This document shows positions 1 to 12,397 of a DNA stretch of 64,000 bases, piece after piece (the stretch's first letter is position 1; the number at the start of each line of letters is the position of its first letter). Source of the stretch: Pyrus communis (lineage: Eukaryota > Streptophyta > Magnoliopsida > Rosales > Rosaceae); NCBI RefSeq assembly GCF_963583255.1, contig NC_084811.1, positions 17,440,088 to 17,504,087 of the forward strand, in the 5' to 3' direction. A program made the translations under genes and the position numbers. The notes beneath the pieces are model-generated. The model was not told the origin of the DNA and searched no databases. It saw only the letters and a program-made list of their open reading frames with translations.

Positions 1-1498
1 TTGTGGTTGAAAGCTATTAAGGATCAGTTACAAGCTGCTGGAGAAAAAGTGACTGATAATGATCTCATTATTGCTACTCTTACTGGATTACCATCTGATT
101 ATGATGTGATCAGAACTGTCATTTTAGCTAGAGACTCACTAATCATTCTTAAGGAGTTTCAAGCACAGTTAATAGGGGCAAAAAAGACTATTGAAACTAG
201 AGTGCAAACTTTAGTTCAGAATATGGTTGCAATATATGTTAATGCTCATTCTCCACATGGTAATGCTGGTAGTAGCTCTCAACCTCCATTTTCACAACCC
301 TATGATAACACCTTTTCTAGTTCTGGTTCTTCTTCCATGTCTTTGCCACAACAACCTTCTGCTAGTGGTGCTAAGACTTGTAATGGTGGAAATTCATCTA
401 ATGGTAATCATTTTTAGTTTAATGATAGTTCTAATGGAGGCAGGCCTTTTCATGGTAACAATTACAGACCTCGAGGCAATGGAGGTAATAAACCATGGTT
501 TAATAGGTCTAGAAATGGTAATACTTGGCAACCTTGGTCTAGTAATTCTTCAAACAGATTTGAACAAATTCCTGAATGTCAAATATGTTCAAGGAAGGGT
601 CATGTGGCTGTCACTTGTTATCGAAATGATGGCACTACCAATCAATATCCTTAAGAGTGTCAAATCTGTGGAAAGCGTAGACATATTTTACATGTTCCCA
701 TAGCTTGATAACCAACAAAAGAAGAAAATTGTTGTGTAGAACCATATGGATGCGAGGGAACAGACACATGAACTTGTGGTGAAGGAGACATGGTCAAATC
801 AGGTGAATAAGGAAACTATGGTGAAGAGAACTGTGGTGGAGGCACATTAAACCCTTGATAGGCATAATATGCAGATAATGAAGCAGGAGATTGAGACCCC
901 TGATAAGCATAACTCACTCTTGGATTGTTGACATTAGGGCTTTTCATCACATGACTCTAGATATCATTGTTCTCGATTGGGCTGCACCTTATGAGGGTAC
1001 TTAGAAAATCATTGTTGGAAATGGTGAAGGTTTGAAAGTTCAGAATATTGGCAATAGGGTTTTACACACACAATCACATGACTTACATCTTAAACAGATT
1101 TTACATGTTCCCATGTTAACTATTAATCTTTTATTTGTCAAAAAGTTGTGTAAAGACAATCACAGCTGGTTTATTTGTGATGATATTCAATTCTTTGTGC
1201 AGGACAAGGCAACAGGGGCAATCCTTCACCATGGAAAAAGTAGCAAGAATGAGTTGTTCAAGATTCCTGTGCATATTTTTCCTACATTGCTGAATCAGGG
1301 TGTGCATTCTTCTGCATTTTTGGGGCATGCTGTCAAAACTTCTCTTTGGCATCAAGGACTTGGTCACCCGTCTAATGACATATTAACTGCAATGCTTAAA
1401 GAATCAGATATATCTTGTGTTCCTGATGAACTTGTAAAAATCTGTTCTCATTGTCTTAATGGCAAAATGAGTATGTTACCATTTTCTGATAGGACATA
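1..1498 (+). pseudogene. Copia retrotransposon: gag, protease-linker and pre-integrase part (fragment 1 of 3)
   Basis: The left part of a decayed Copia gag-pol, entering the window already inside gag. Frame 1 reads a UBN2-type gag helical domain (LPSDYDVIRT, GAKKTIE) up to a TAG at 415-417. It then continues past the stop with a CX2CX4HX4C zinc knuckle (CQICSRKGHVAVTC, about 577-618) and the start of a second knuckle (CQICGKRRH). After a disturbed stretch (about 700-935) the retropepsin-side motif HHMT and the GAG_pre-integrase domain follow (SLWHQGLGHPS, then CSHCLNGKMS at about 1443). The frame is cut at 1498 by a solo LTR and resumes at 21837. Stops at 415, about 650 and about 1001 mean no full product. 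Known family role: nucleocapsid and polyprotein of an LTR retrotransposon. The 5' LTR lies left of the window. Confidence 0.9.
700..935 (-). other. Locally inverted segment inside the Copia gag/protease linker
   Basis: Between the zinc knuckles and the protease-side HHMT motif the + strand does not read as Copia, but the reverse complement does. It is rich in Ala/Tyr/Gln/Pro/Ser (SYAYQGSQSPASLSAYYAYQ, then PPPQFSSP and PSPQVHVSVPSHPYG), which is the usual composition of the Copia linker between the zinc finger and the protease. It contains only one stop. Both outer sides are in normal orientation, so about 235 bp appears flipped in place. The motif TTTTACATGTTCCCAT occurs at the left junction (about 688-703) and again at about 1099-1114. 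Inference; exact breakpoints are uncertain by 10-20 bp. Confidence 0.6.
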
Positions 1499-1946
1499 TG
1501 ATGCGAAAATTAACTTCACACACAAATTAACCCTCTTTTGACAATTGTAGTATATAAGTAAGTAGGGATCGTTCTTAAACTTGGGATTATGAGGGATTGC
1601 TAAACACTTTAAATTGACTCAAATAACTAAAACTAAACTTCAAAACACTTAACTCAACTTAAAAGACTCAAAGAAGTTCACAAAACTCAAAATAAGCTGA
1701 AAACACTCAAAACTGCCTGAAAAACACAAACTGGGCAGATTTGACTCTAAACACAAAATTAGACGAATTTTGGTTTTAACTTGACTCAAAACACTTGAAA
1801 ACACAATCTAAAACATATTCTAACTAGTTAGACACTCTAAACTAAATGGGGATTTGGTTTTGGACGAAAATAAAGTAAACGAAACAAGACTTTAAACTAG
1901 GCAGATTTGGACGAAATTGATTGAATTAAGTGGATGATGGGCTAGC

Positions 1947-3754
1947 TGTTGGAAATGTGCCCTAAAACCAATCATATGATGATACTTTATGGACATTTCA
2001 CATGTTAAACTAATCTAGTTTAATATTAAGGGCAAACATTATTGTTTGAGCCGTCTCATATAAATGTTATATGCTTAAACGATAAGTCCAAGGAATATGT
2101 GATTGGGAGAATGCGATCTAAAGAAGTTAGATTCATGAGACCATTCTTTCGTAGACACATCCTAAACGTTCCTGATCATAGGATTGCCAATTGGGCATTG
2201 ACAGTCCGTTAAGATCAGTACGTGATGTGTCTTCTCTCAGGGAGAGTGACTAGTCTCGAGTCATTGGTGTGAGTGACACCAAGACAAGCATGTAGGTGCT
2301 CAATAGAGAATGAGTTCACTGAACACGATCAACGAGGAGTTCTCATATTCATGTCACATGAGAACTCATGGTTGGGATAATGCAAAGTAGTCCTTTGACC
2401 TGAGGCATCACATCTGTCTTGTGGTTAGGTACTTGATCTTTGATTATGTCAAAAGTCACTCTATCAGGATGTCCACGGCATCGTCGGGGTTAAGCCACTT
2501 AGCCATGGAGGCAAGTGAATGCGCAACAAGGGATCTCTAACCTTCAAACTGTTTGAGGGAGAATACTCTATGATATGATTTAGAATCTCTGGCCAGAGTA
2601 TGAATGAGATGTTGGAATGCGTTCCAGATCACATTCAAGGTAATCATATAAGTACAAGATTCACATTGGATAGTAGACATGAATAAACTATCAAACCAAA
2701 CAATGTGGTCAAGAGTATTGTATTAGAGAAAGACCGTATTGCATTTGTAATCCTAAACTGAATAGGTTCTCCACCTCTTCTGATTAGCTTGGGTAACCAT
2801 GATATGTTGCTAGGTGTCACTCATGGTTTGTGGAAGCCCTAAACATGTATAAACACTAAAGGGAGAATTGAAAGTAAGTTTCAATTCACAATCGATTTGA
2901 AAGAGTTTGAATCGCCCACTACCTCCCTAAAAGGAACCTAATGGATCGTACACCGTGTAAGGTAGAGATTGAAGATTCAACGGAGATGAGTAAGAATAAT
3001 TAAATGGTTTAATTATTTATGGCAAGGATTAATTAATATGATTATTAATCAAACGAATAAGTTCGTTAAAAGACCTCAGGATAGTTTTGGACCTTAAGGC
3101 CCAATGGGCTTCGAACGTCAAGTCCATTGACTTAAGTTGTGTGACAACTTAATGAATAATGATTCACAAAGGCCCAAATAGCCCAATAAATCCCATATGG
3201 CCGGCCATATTAGAGAAGGAGTGGTTTTGGACTTATTTACAAGTTTGCTACTCAAATGAATTAAGGAATAAGTATGACTTTATAGCCAAAATTCATTAAG
3301 GGTTTCTTTTTGGAGAAAAAGATAAGAACACAAACCTCTCTTTGCTCTCAAAGAGGCCGGCCACCCTAGAGGAAAATAGCTAGCAATCTTACTTCCTCTA
3401 GGTCACTCATTTCTTCTACAATATGCCTTGGTGTGGAGACTTAGAGGTTCTCAATTTTGGGAACTTGGAGAAACCTTTTCATCCATCCAAATCCATGGAT
3501 CTAAGATGCAAGGAATGAAGGCCCTCTCTTTGGGTGATTAGCCTTTGCTTATGCAAAGAGGAATCTACAAAGGTATTGATTTCTCATCTCACTTTGTTTT
3601 GAGTTGAGTCTTGGTTCACCTATCTACTAGGCTTTGAAGTTCATGGGTTAAGTTTTGTTTTTGAGTGCATATAAACATGATTCCGCCTTTTAATTGTTAA
3701 TTGCATGTTGTTGATGTTGCTCAAATGAACTTGTTTTTCACAAATTATCCTTCA
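1947..3754 (+). repeat. Element B 5' LTR
   Basis: Starts TGTTGGAAATGTGCCC and ends CTTCA. It is 1808 bp and nearly identical to 18337-20144. The PBS begins 2 bp after its end. Confidence 0.93.
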
Positions 3755-3756
3755 AG

Positions 3757-3769
3757 TGGTATCAGAGCC
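3757..3769 (+). other. Element B primer binding site (tRNA-iMet)
   Basis: TGGTATCAGAGCC is the standard plant initiator-tRNA-Met PBS, located AG downstream of the 5' LTR end. It fixes the orientation of element B as plus. Confidence 0.93.
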
Positions 3770-6700
3770 TAAGTCTAGTAGTTGGTTATTCCTTTTAGGT
3801 TTTGTAGTTCATAGTTTGTGATTTGAATGTTGTAATTGTTACAAGCTTTATTCTTGTTTCTTTGAATGTAAATTTTGTTAGAAAATTTGTCATCTCAAAT
3901 GTTGTAGATGTAGTTCATATGAGCATGAATTTTGGAGCTAAATTTTGGTGCCATGTTTTTGGGGAAATTCGGCCAAATCCAAAGGGTGGATTTTTGGGTT
4001 CTTGTTTGACTTGTTAAAAGTGTTTTAAAGTGACTTTTGGAACCCCTATATACCCTAGTATGGTTGTATGTTATTTCCCTTAAGTTTGAGTGGTTTTGGG
4101 ATGTTTTTGGGTGAAGAATGTTCATGGAGCTCTTATGGGTTTTTCATGAATGTTCTTCATTGTTCTTGATATGTTCATGCCAAGAACAAAAGGTTTGGTG
4201 TTTTGATTCAAAGTTTTGATTTATTTCATAAAGTTTTTGTTTTGAAATATTTCTTATGTTTAAATATATTAGATATTTATTTTGAAAAATTAAAGAAATT
4301 TTAGTGGGTAGGTGTGTAATGATTTATTCCATTTCACACACCCCACTTACAAAAACTTTGAAATTTTTTTTTTATTACTTTGCTTCAAAACCGGCCACCC
4401 TACTCAATTAGGGTCCTTGTGGGGCTTTTATGCAATTACATAAAGTTTTGATACTTTTGTGTATTTGTACTTTGACCCAAAAGTTTACGTTTTTACGTAA
4501 AGGTCCAAAACCACTAAAAGGACAAATTGTTTTGCTCCTTTAATGAAGTTTTAGCTTTTGTGGAAATTTTTGGGTTCTAGTTGTAATTACATGAAGTAGT
4601 AGACTTTTGTGTTTTTACAAAGTGACCCCAAAAGTTTAAGTTTTTGCAAAATAGCCCAAAAGTTGAGGTTAATTGCACTATGGCCCAAACCAGTTGAGGT
4701 TATAGCATTTTGGCCCAAATTAGGTAGAGAACAAAATTGTTTTGTCTCTTTAAATGAGAATTGGATTTTCATTTCATTTAGCTCCATTTAAATCAATTCT
4801 ATGGATACAAAAACCAAATGAAAATGTTGCATTCAAGTTTAATTAGTTAAAGCGTTAATTAATTAAAGAAAGGGTGATTATGAACCTAAGCCTACTATAA
4901 TTGAGCTATGTGAAAGGCCGTTTCAAATTTGTTTGAACCATGGGAATGTGTAGATTAAATTTTGGTTGTAATTTGATATGATCAATTGTTGTAAAAGAGC
5001 ATAAGCTCTTCTTTACTTTAAAGTAATTTGATTTGATCAATTGTTGTAAAAGAGCATAAGCTCTTATTTACTTTGAAGTACTCCTTTCTTGTTTTATTCG
5101 ATATGCATGAAATTGGAGTAGTTGGGTCCAACGCCCAATAAGACAACACGCCTTAATGTGATTAAACGCGTAACTAAAATCAATCACCATCCCTAGACCG
5201 AGATTCAACACTAGGCTCGTGTTGAATCGAATCAAAGGTTCATAGTCATCCTAAGGCCCTAAGGCAACTATATAGTCCATCAATGAATGCAAATCTTATG
5301 TTAGTAGTACCATATAGTCTTACTTTAAAAACCGTTTTAAAAGCATAGTGGGAGTATTATATACTACTAAATCAATCATATGGACCAATAGTTGTAATAG
5401 GACCAAAATGTTTTAATTGGATTAAAATGTATATTTATGTGATGAGACCTAAAACCCTCAACCAAACCATTATTAAGTTGATAAGCGAGAGATGCTTTGA
5501 ATATCTCTTCGTGGTCTTCCACCGTGGTAGGCTCCAATCGTTTGTGACTTGTACACCGGCTTCACCCTATCATGGGGGAGTACAAAGTGCATGCTTACAC
5601 TCAGGAGGAGTCTATACGCATATGATGAGGTGAGTGTAGGCAACGAGGATGGCCAATATCATATCATTGTGAGGCTATTCTTGAACCCCTTCATGAACTA
5701 AGCATGGTGGGAATAACTTAACTAAGTGCAATGGCGCCGATATCATATCATTGTGAGGCAACATTCTCTAGAGGCCAAATAAGATGGGTACTTGCAAGAG
5801 ATGCAAATGAGTAAGCGTACTCTCTCATTATTATTAATGCTAGCCGATATCGTATCATCGTGAGGTGGGCTTGGTAATAGTGAGCCTCCCATACCCTACT
5901 AAGAGTTTCCTCCAAAACTCTCGAATTCCGATGAGGGATATGGAATTTGCCAAAAATAGTGGGTGGTGCTATTTGATTTAAAGACCCGAATCAAATGGCT
6001 TAAAATCAATCAATTTATATTCGTTATGTATTTGTTTACCAATATATTTGCAAACGCTATCCAAAACTTGACAAAGAAAAGCCGAATGCTTTAATTTCCG
6101 GACTTAGTTCTACAATCCCATAGATTGTCTTTAATGGCTTGTAGATGTAACTAAGTAGTCTCATCCTCACAATCTTCCTATTGATAATGTGTCATTGGAA
6201 GAATATGTTAGATATGTCTATCATAAAGAGGACAACACTTTTAATGTCATAATTCTTCAAATACAAATTGTTGTATGAAGAAATAAGAGTTGCTTTGAAC
6301 AACCCTTAATCGATGCAAACATTAGTGCTTGTTTCTTTGTTACATAAACAAGGAACTTTTGAAGTAAGCACAAGGGCATGGACACTTTATGTGCCATGAT
6401 TCTTCACTTACAAATTGTTGTATGAAGAAATGAGAGTTGCCTTGAACAACTCTTGAAAGTTTGTAATTGTGTTTAGAACATAATGGTTGGTTGACAAAAA
6501 TAGTCCATCAACATGGACTTATAATGATTTTGAATCATTGAGTGTTGAAGTGTTAAACCACTTAACGAGACGGAAACTAGGCAAGGACTTCACCTTTGTG
6601 TCCCTATCCTAATGGTTCACTAAGTTTATTGTAAACTATATAGTGAACAATAACCGCACGCTCTCCAAATCGTTTGATGTGTATAACACATTTGAAATAA

Positions 6701-6780
6701 GTTTCAAGAGAGATAGTGGGAGTTTAGGGACCATGACTATTGTAGTCAAAAGGGAAGTCAAATGAAGAAAGCAAAAAAAA
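3770..6780 (+). other. Element B 5' internal leader and lost gag region
   Basis: No open frame of useful length. It holds a 55-bp direct duplication (about 4972-5080) in which each unit carries the hairpin AAGAGCATAAGCTCTT (4995-5010 and 5050-5065). It also holds three dispersed copies of a GATATCATATCATTGTGAGG-like motif (near 5652, 5733 and 5845). The 4600-4720 stretch repeats the word GCCCAAA and similar. Short open frames here are chance. Role unknown; the position corresponds to leader plus gag of a Copia element. Confidence 0.6.
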
Positions 6781-6789
6781 AAAAATAAC

Positions 6790-7558
6790 TCCAAGGGAAC
6801 AAACTTTCTTTATGAAATGATGGACATTGGAAGGGGTATTTGCAAGAAATGTCTTGCAAGTGTCAAGAACACACCTTTCGAAGGTGTTGTAAAATGTTCT
6901 TGAATAATTCAAAACAGTTGGTTCTTCTACTTGAATACATGATTATGTATTAGCAACTATGTTTTACAATCGTTGTAAAAGTGTGGCTAATAAGAAGTAG
7001 AAGATAAATGAGAGAAGAGAAAGTACTTCACATTCGAAACGTGAATCAAATATAGATCTCTGCGAAAGCGGATTGTACTTACTTCCTCATATGAACTACC
7101 AAAGAAATTGGAAAAACCAAAGATTGTCTTTACATCCCAATTTTAAGGAACTTAATTCCGTCACTATTGTAGAGATGGATGAATGTTTTGTTTGACAAAA
7201 CATTGTTCTTTATTAATGAATGATTAGATTATGGTAATCTAATTAATTGTCTCTATAGTAGAGATGATGTGGTAGTGTTAACTGTTTAAGAATATAACGA
7301 TGCTTAAAACCCAAAAGGTTGCAAGGTAGTGACTAATCCCACTGAGTTGTGACACCTCTAAAACATAAATTACGAGTTGGTAATAGATGGATGCTTTGGA
7401 TCGTTAGATCCGGATCCAATGCCTTCTTGTTAAAATTGTATAGAGGCGAAATGTTCGAATCTTTATTCTTTTGGAAAGAAGAAAGAATCACAAAGTTGTT
7501 GAGATTAATTCACTTAGATGTTAGTGGCTCTTATCCACAACATAATACTACTCATGTT
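6790..7558 (+). pseudogene. Element B decayed gag zinc knuckle, protease and integrase start
   Basis: Copia remnants are recognisable across frames. Around 6815-6880, GHWKR-like and LASVKN residues resemble the end of a gag zinc knuckle. At 7480-7530, LLRLIHLDVSGS matches the integrase N-part motif (L.LIH.DV.GP). Stops and frameshifts occur throughout. The remnant stops at 7558 where the family-A element inserted, and the integrase resumes at 16266. Confidence 0.65.
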
Positions 7559-9454
7559 TGATGCGAGAATTATACGCACACAAATTAAACCCTCTTTTTG
7601 TCAAATTGTAGTAAGTATGTAAGCAGGGATCGTTCTGGACCGGGGATTAGGAGGGATTGTTAATCACTTGGATTTGACTCAAAAACGTAAAAACACAATA
7701 TAAAACACTATACTAGACTCAAAGAATGCAAAACTAAACTTTAAAACACTAAAACAAACCAAAAGACTCAAACATCACCCAAAACACTCAAAACTGCCTT
7801 AAAAACACTTTCTGGGCAGTTTTGAGCACTTTGGTGAATTTGGACGAATTTGTGTAACAAATTGAATCAAAACACTTATAAACACAAACTAAATTGATTT
7901 CTAACTAAATTGGACATTAAAGTAAAGGGGGATTTAAGTTTTGACAAATTTAAATTAAATGAACAAATTGCAATTAAAACAGAATGTAAATATGAAATTG
8001 ATGAAATGGAATGAATGGATGCTAGCCAAGGGGTTCATCTCCACACATGTTACACTTGCATAATAAAAAGATTTCCAATTGCATTTCAATAAACCATGAA
8101 TTCTCAACACCCCAAGTTAACCGTGATGCACTAATTAACCTTCAAATCTTCCTAACGTTATTGAATTGGATGATTGCATACGACAACCCAAAACATTCCC
8201 CACAAGTCCCCTACATGATTGCATTATAGAGATACAAGCAAGAATCATTACGCTCTATGAAAATTATAAGTGTTGACGAGGCATTCGTTACTATGGAATA
8301 CGCATGAAACTTATGCCAAGAATTCGTTTAACGCGATTGTTTATAAGCAACCTCCACTACTTGTGAATATAAGTTCGTAACTATTAGGTGAAACTCACTT
8401 ATATTCTAGCGTCATATTCATGCATGAAAATTAAGCGTGCACTCTCAATAAACATACATAAATAAGTTATCAATCAAACAGTTAAACAAATTGAATCCAC
8501 AACTTATGAAACGCAATTAGAAGTAATCAAATCAAAATGCAAGCATAAACATATATTTCGAATCCCCCCCTAGCCAAAGGGGGGTTTAGTTCCTCATACG
8601 TACAAAACAAAGAGAATCAAAGAAACACCTAAACATTCCAACAACTCAAACTTGAATTGTATGAACGTTTAGGCCCTCTTCTCTTTCATTCCTCATTCGT
8701 ACAAAACAAAGAGTATTGAAATTAAACATTGAAATCAAAGAAACACCTAAACATTCCAACAACTCAAACTTGAATTGTATGAACGTTTAGGCCCTCTTAT
8801 CTTCCTCTTTGTTGTAGCACAAGGTCTAAGGTGAATTTTGGGGATTATGGATGATGTAGAATGATAGGTTTTGTGGAATGGTGAAGGAAGTGATGGTGTT
8901 TGGATTAGTAGGGAAGGCACGGCAACAAGGGGTTTGTTGCTTGGTGAATTTCTGAATGTATGAAAGAATGTCTATGTGAGTGATTAGGGTGAATGTGCAT
9001 GTGCTTTGAAATGGATTAAAGAATGGGAGTGCATGTGGCTTATTTAAAGAATAGGTATGCATGTGAATTAAAGTGGAATGACAGCTAGGTTATGATGATG
9101 AATGCATGTGCAAAGTTGAATGGGATGCATGGCTGGTTTGTTTGTTGGTGTGTTATGCATGGCATGATTGGGATTAGGAAAGGTTTAAATGTCCTAAAAC
9201 TAAAGGGAACAAGGTTCCAACACTTTGGTCTTTAATTAGGTCTTCAATTTCATCCAACACTTTGGCTCCAAGCATAAGCTATCCATCCTTAGCCCAAAAG
9301 TGCTCCAAAAGTCTCCAAAATGCATCTTTTTGCTCCTTTAGCCCTTTGGACCTACAAACACACGAAAATAGCTTAAAGTACTAAAATTACTAAGTACTAG
9401 CAACATAAATGCAAGAAAACAAGCAAACTAAGGCGCATAAATATGCTCCTATCA
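7559..9454 (-). repeat. Family-A 3' LTR (left)
   Basis: 1896 bp, TG...CA, almost identical to 14365-16260. It contains an internal duplication of about 65-80 bp (about 8600-8678 and 8701-8799; core AACACCTAAACATTCCAACA) and a C7/G6 hairpin near 8565-8585. Open frames here (8047-8229 +, 8826-9062 -) recur in the other LTR and are not genes. Confidence 0.93.
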
Positions 9455-9467
9455 AATTCCCCCACAC
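9455..9467 (-). other. Family-A polypurine tract
   Basis: Minus strand GTGTGGGGGAATT lies directly against the LTR start TGATAGGAGC, as required for plus-strand priming in reverse transcription. Confidence 0.88.
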
Positions 9468-10171
9468 TTAGCTTTTGCTAGTCCTCGAGCAAAACAAAAC
9501 AAAAGAAACCAAAAACAAAACGACACTGAACAAGAAAAACACAACCTAAACCTTCCAACAATCGTCTCAGGGATTTCCAATGCACATGACAAGTTAAAAA
9601 TCATTATTCCCACAGATTTTAGCCATCTTTACACTTAAGTACATTCTTAATCATAGTCACCACATACTAGTTCACAATTAAGCATTTAAAACACACTTCG
9701 AATGTAGTAACATGCCTTAGAGAATTTCCTCAATTCCTTACTAGAATGCACTCTATTTTCACACAGATTTTCTGACTACACACCCTACACTAGTTATATG
9801 TGAGAGATTGATGTAAACATGGAAGACTAGTATCTTACATATGTTATAACAAGGAAAGCATTTTCTGGATTTACGATAATGACATGAATATGATCTCATG
9901 AATGGAATGCTACTACTTAAAATGAGAACCAGTGATTCCATAAGCTTATATCAATTCCAAACTCCACATTATTGAACACATAACGATCAAGATAGAAGTC
10001 AAAGGGGTGTAACGGGGCTAGGGTATTGGCTAACAATGAAAGGTGAAGGATAAACAAACATTCTTAAAGCAATAGTGAGCAAAGTATTGAATTAGGCACT
10101 TAGAATTCCCTTTTGAATGAAAACTCAACTTTTGAACAAAAAGGGAGAACAAGCTCTTTTTTCTTTCTTTC

Positions 10172-10202
<31 letters not shown>

Positions 10203-11270
10203 TTTCATATGTTTTTCGCAATTTTTTTTTCTTTTGTTTTGACTCTCAAAACATACATAAACACTTAAGAACAAAACATTCTCTCCCCCACACTCATTTT
10301 CTTTCATAATGTACTCAAAAGGAATTCATTTAAGTCATGCTCACTATCTTTTAAGAACAAGGGTGTGGACAGTCCTAAACTAGGCTAGGTTATGATAATG
10401 TGGGTTAACAATGAATAAAGGCTAAACAAGGCTCAACGGGGTTAAAACTAATATATACGAAATATGGGAAGTAAGGCTATTTGGCTATGGTAGCAACTAC
10501 ACAACTTCATCTTGATATATATTATGCAATTCAATGTCATGCTTTGAATGAAACGGATATAAGTTCTAGCATTTAGTTCTATCATGATACAATTGCATTC
10601 TAAGTAGCAACCAAGCAAGGAATAATGAGATCATGCAACAACTTTAGAAAACAAAGAATCACAGATTATAACTCTCCAAATAACGTTTAGGCTCAAGTCT
10701 CACAAGGTTGTAGCGTTTGTTTGAGTTCCTTCCTTCAAGCATGTTACAAAAACGAATTTTTCTTTTATGATTGCATGTGAAGTCATACATTATAACCATA
10801 ACCAAGCATATACCAAGAGTAAATCAAACTTTCATCCATGTTTATAACTCTTATTAACAGTCATGCAATTACAAACCAAATCCTTATCATTGTGTTGGAA
10901 GGTACCCTAAGACACAAACACACAAAAACGACTCAAAACACTCTTTTTAGGCTTTTCAAAACATGTTTTTCAAATTTTTATGTGATTTTCGGAGTTATAA
11001 AAACAAAACATACTAAAACACTCTAAAACAACTTAAAAACACCTTAAAACAGTAAGGAACAACATTTGAAGTTATGGGTGATAAAATCCAACGAATTTGC
11101 ATCAACATACTTAGTTACCCCCCTACACTTAAATCAAACATTGTCCTTAATGTTTTAAGCATAGATTCACACAAAACATAAGTAAACACACAAACAGCAC
11201 TAAACATACTAAACATGGCAGAATGTAACTAACAAAGAGAAGAGTTTAGGGACGCAAATCTGGTTATGGA
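9468..11270 (-). other. Family-A 3' non-coding internal region
   Basis: AT-rich, no supported gene. It holds a polypyrimidine/poly-T run (10155-10230) whose complement gives a Lys/Glu-only spurious frame. It also holds a second PPT-like run, CCCCCC at 11117-11128 (minus GTGTAGGGGGGT), followed on the plus strand by CACTTAAATCAAACATTGTCC, a layout similar to the main PPT. Many repeats of AAAACAC-type words occur. Confidence 0.6.
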
Positions 11271-11299
11271 GTGTAAATTCCCTCTTCTCCTTGGTGATT

Positions 11300-12397
11300 G
11301 CATTGAGGCTTGATCTTGATGATTCCACAGGCTCATTCTTGAACTGGTTTCCTCCCCTCGTTGATTTTCCTTTGTGCTACTCTTGAACTGGGCAGCAGGA
11401 TTCTTTTGGTCTCCCCCGAAGGTCTGAGCTTACCCCTTTTATCTGTTTCTTTGTTCAATCTTTGCAGAAGTGGTCCCTTCTCTGGAAGTGTATCAACCGT
11501 TGAAGATGACTACTCGAGAGCAACGCTAGGTAAGCAACCAGGAATAGATTCCAGGTAGTCGGATCCAGATCGGAAGACTGACTCCAAGTGCCGGCTGATT
11601 GCTTCTTTCACTTTGCCATGCGAGTAAGAACAAGGACAAAGAAAAGGACAGGGAAAGAGCATGATATGAGATACTTTTGCTTTTGACCTTCATGATATGA
11701 GATACCTTTGCTTTTGAAGAAGCGGTGAATGAATCAGCACATGCTTCAATCTACCGTTTCCTCCTGGGTCATCTATACTCCAGGCATCTGGTATCATCTT
11801 TGGGGAAGAAGAAAAAATTGAGTATTTCGAAAGGCTTTGCTGGGAGTGCGCCCTCAAAGGTGAGGAAGAGTTGGGCATTTTCTTCAGGTCTGCCTTGCCA
11901 TAAGAGATGAAGGTCGACATATATAGGGATTTCTCAATAGCAAGTGGTGGTACTGTTCTTTTACCCTTGTCGACAAACGTCTCTTCGATATCTGAACGAC
12001 GCCTCTTTGATTTCTGAACGACGCCTCTTCGATTTCTGAACGAGCGCCTCTTTTTGACAAAGTTGCACGCGTTTTCTGAAAAGCAGAGAAAGCGTCGCCG
12101 AACTTTGCGCTTGTCGGCAAAAGATGTGTAGTTGCGATGATGGCCTCCACATGTTTTTGACTTTGTCAGATATCTTTTGACAAAGTTGAATGCGTTTTCT
12201 GAAAAGCCGCGAACGCGTCGCCGAACTTCACGCAGGAAAATCCGGATTTTTGAATCGGTGGTCGTGTCGCTTGGCTTTTTATAGCGGTATCGATCACCCC
12301 AGCATACACACTCTGAAGATTGCCCATTCTTGAAAATCGACTCCGGCCCTTTGAGATTTAACTCCATCCAACCCTTCTCTCTGAACACGTTTGAAAA
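11300..12397 (+). promoter_or_regulatory. Upstream/promoter region of the antisense ORF, shared with 29190-30698
   Basis: The segment is closely similar to 29190-30698 apart from deletions here. It contains a TATA-like box CTTTTTATAG (12275-12284) about 115 bp before the ATG at 12398. It also contains a direct repeat of about 57 bp (about 12053-12110 and 12175-12233; core GACAAAGTTG then GCGTTTTCTGAAAAGC then CGTCGCCGAACTT) and three GACGCCTCTT-type 22-bp units at 11980-12050. All are kept in the second copy. On the opposite strand a 232-aa frame (11690-12388) overlaps. Part of it (KHV..., ADLKKMPNSSSPLRAHSQQS) is also kept in the second copy, so an old coding sequence on the minus strand cannot be excluded. 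Confidence 0.5.

Noticed and set aside
10030..10307. Lys-rich minus-strand ORFs
   Set aside because: Produced by a T/TTTC run; no domain and not kept in other family-A copies.
11690..12388. 232-aa minus ORF as a gene in its own right
   Set aside because: Frame is broken in the second copy and half of it covers promoter-like repeats; kept only as a note on possible old coding sequence.
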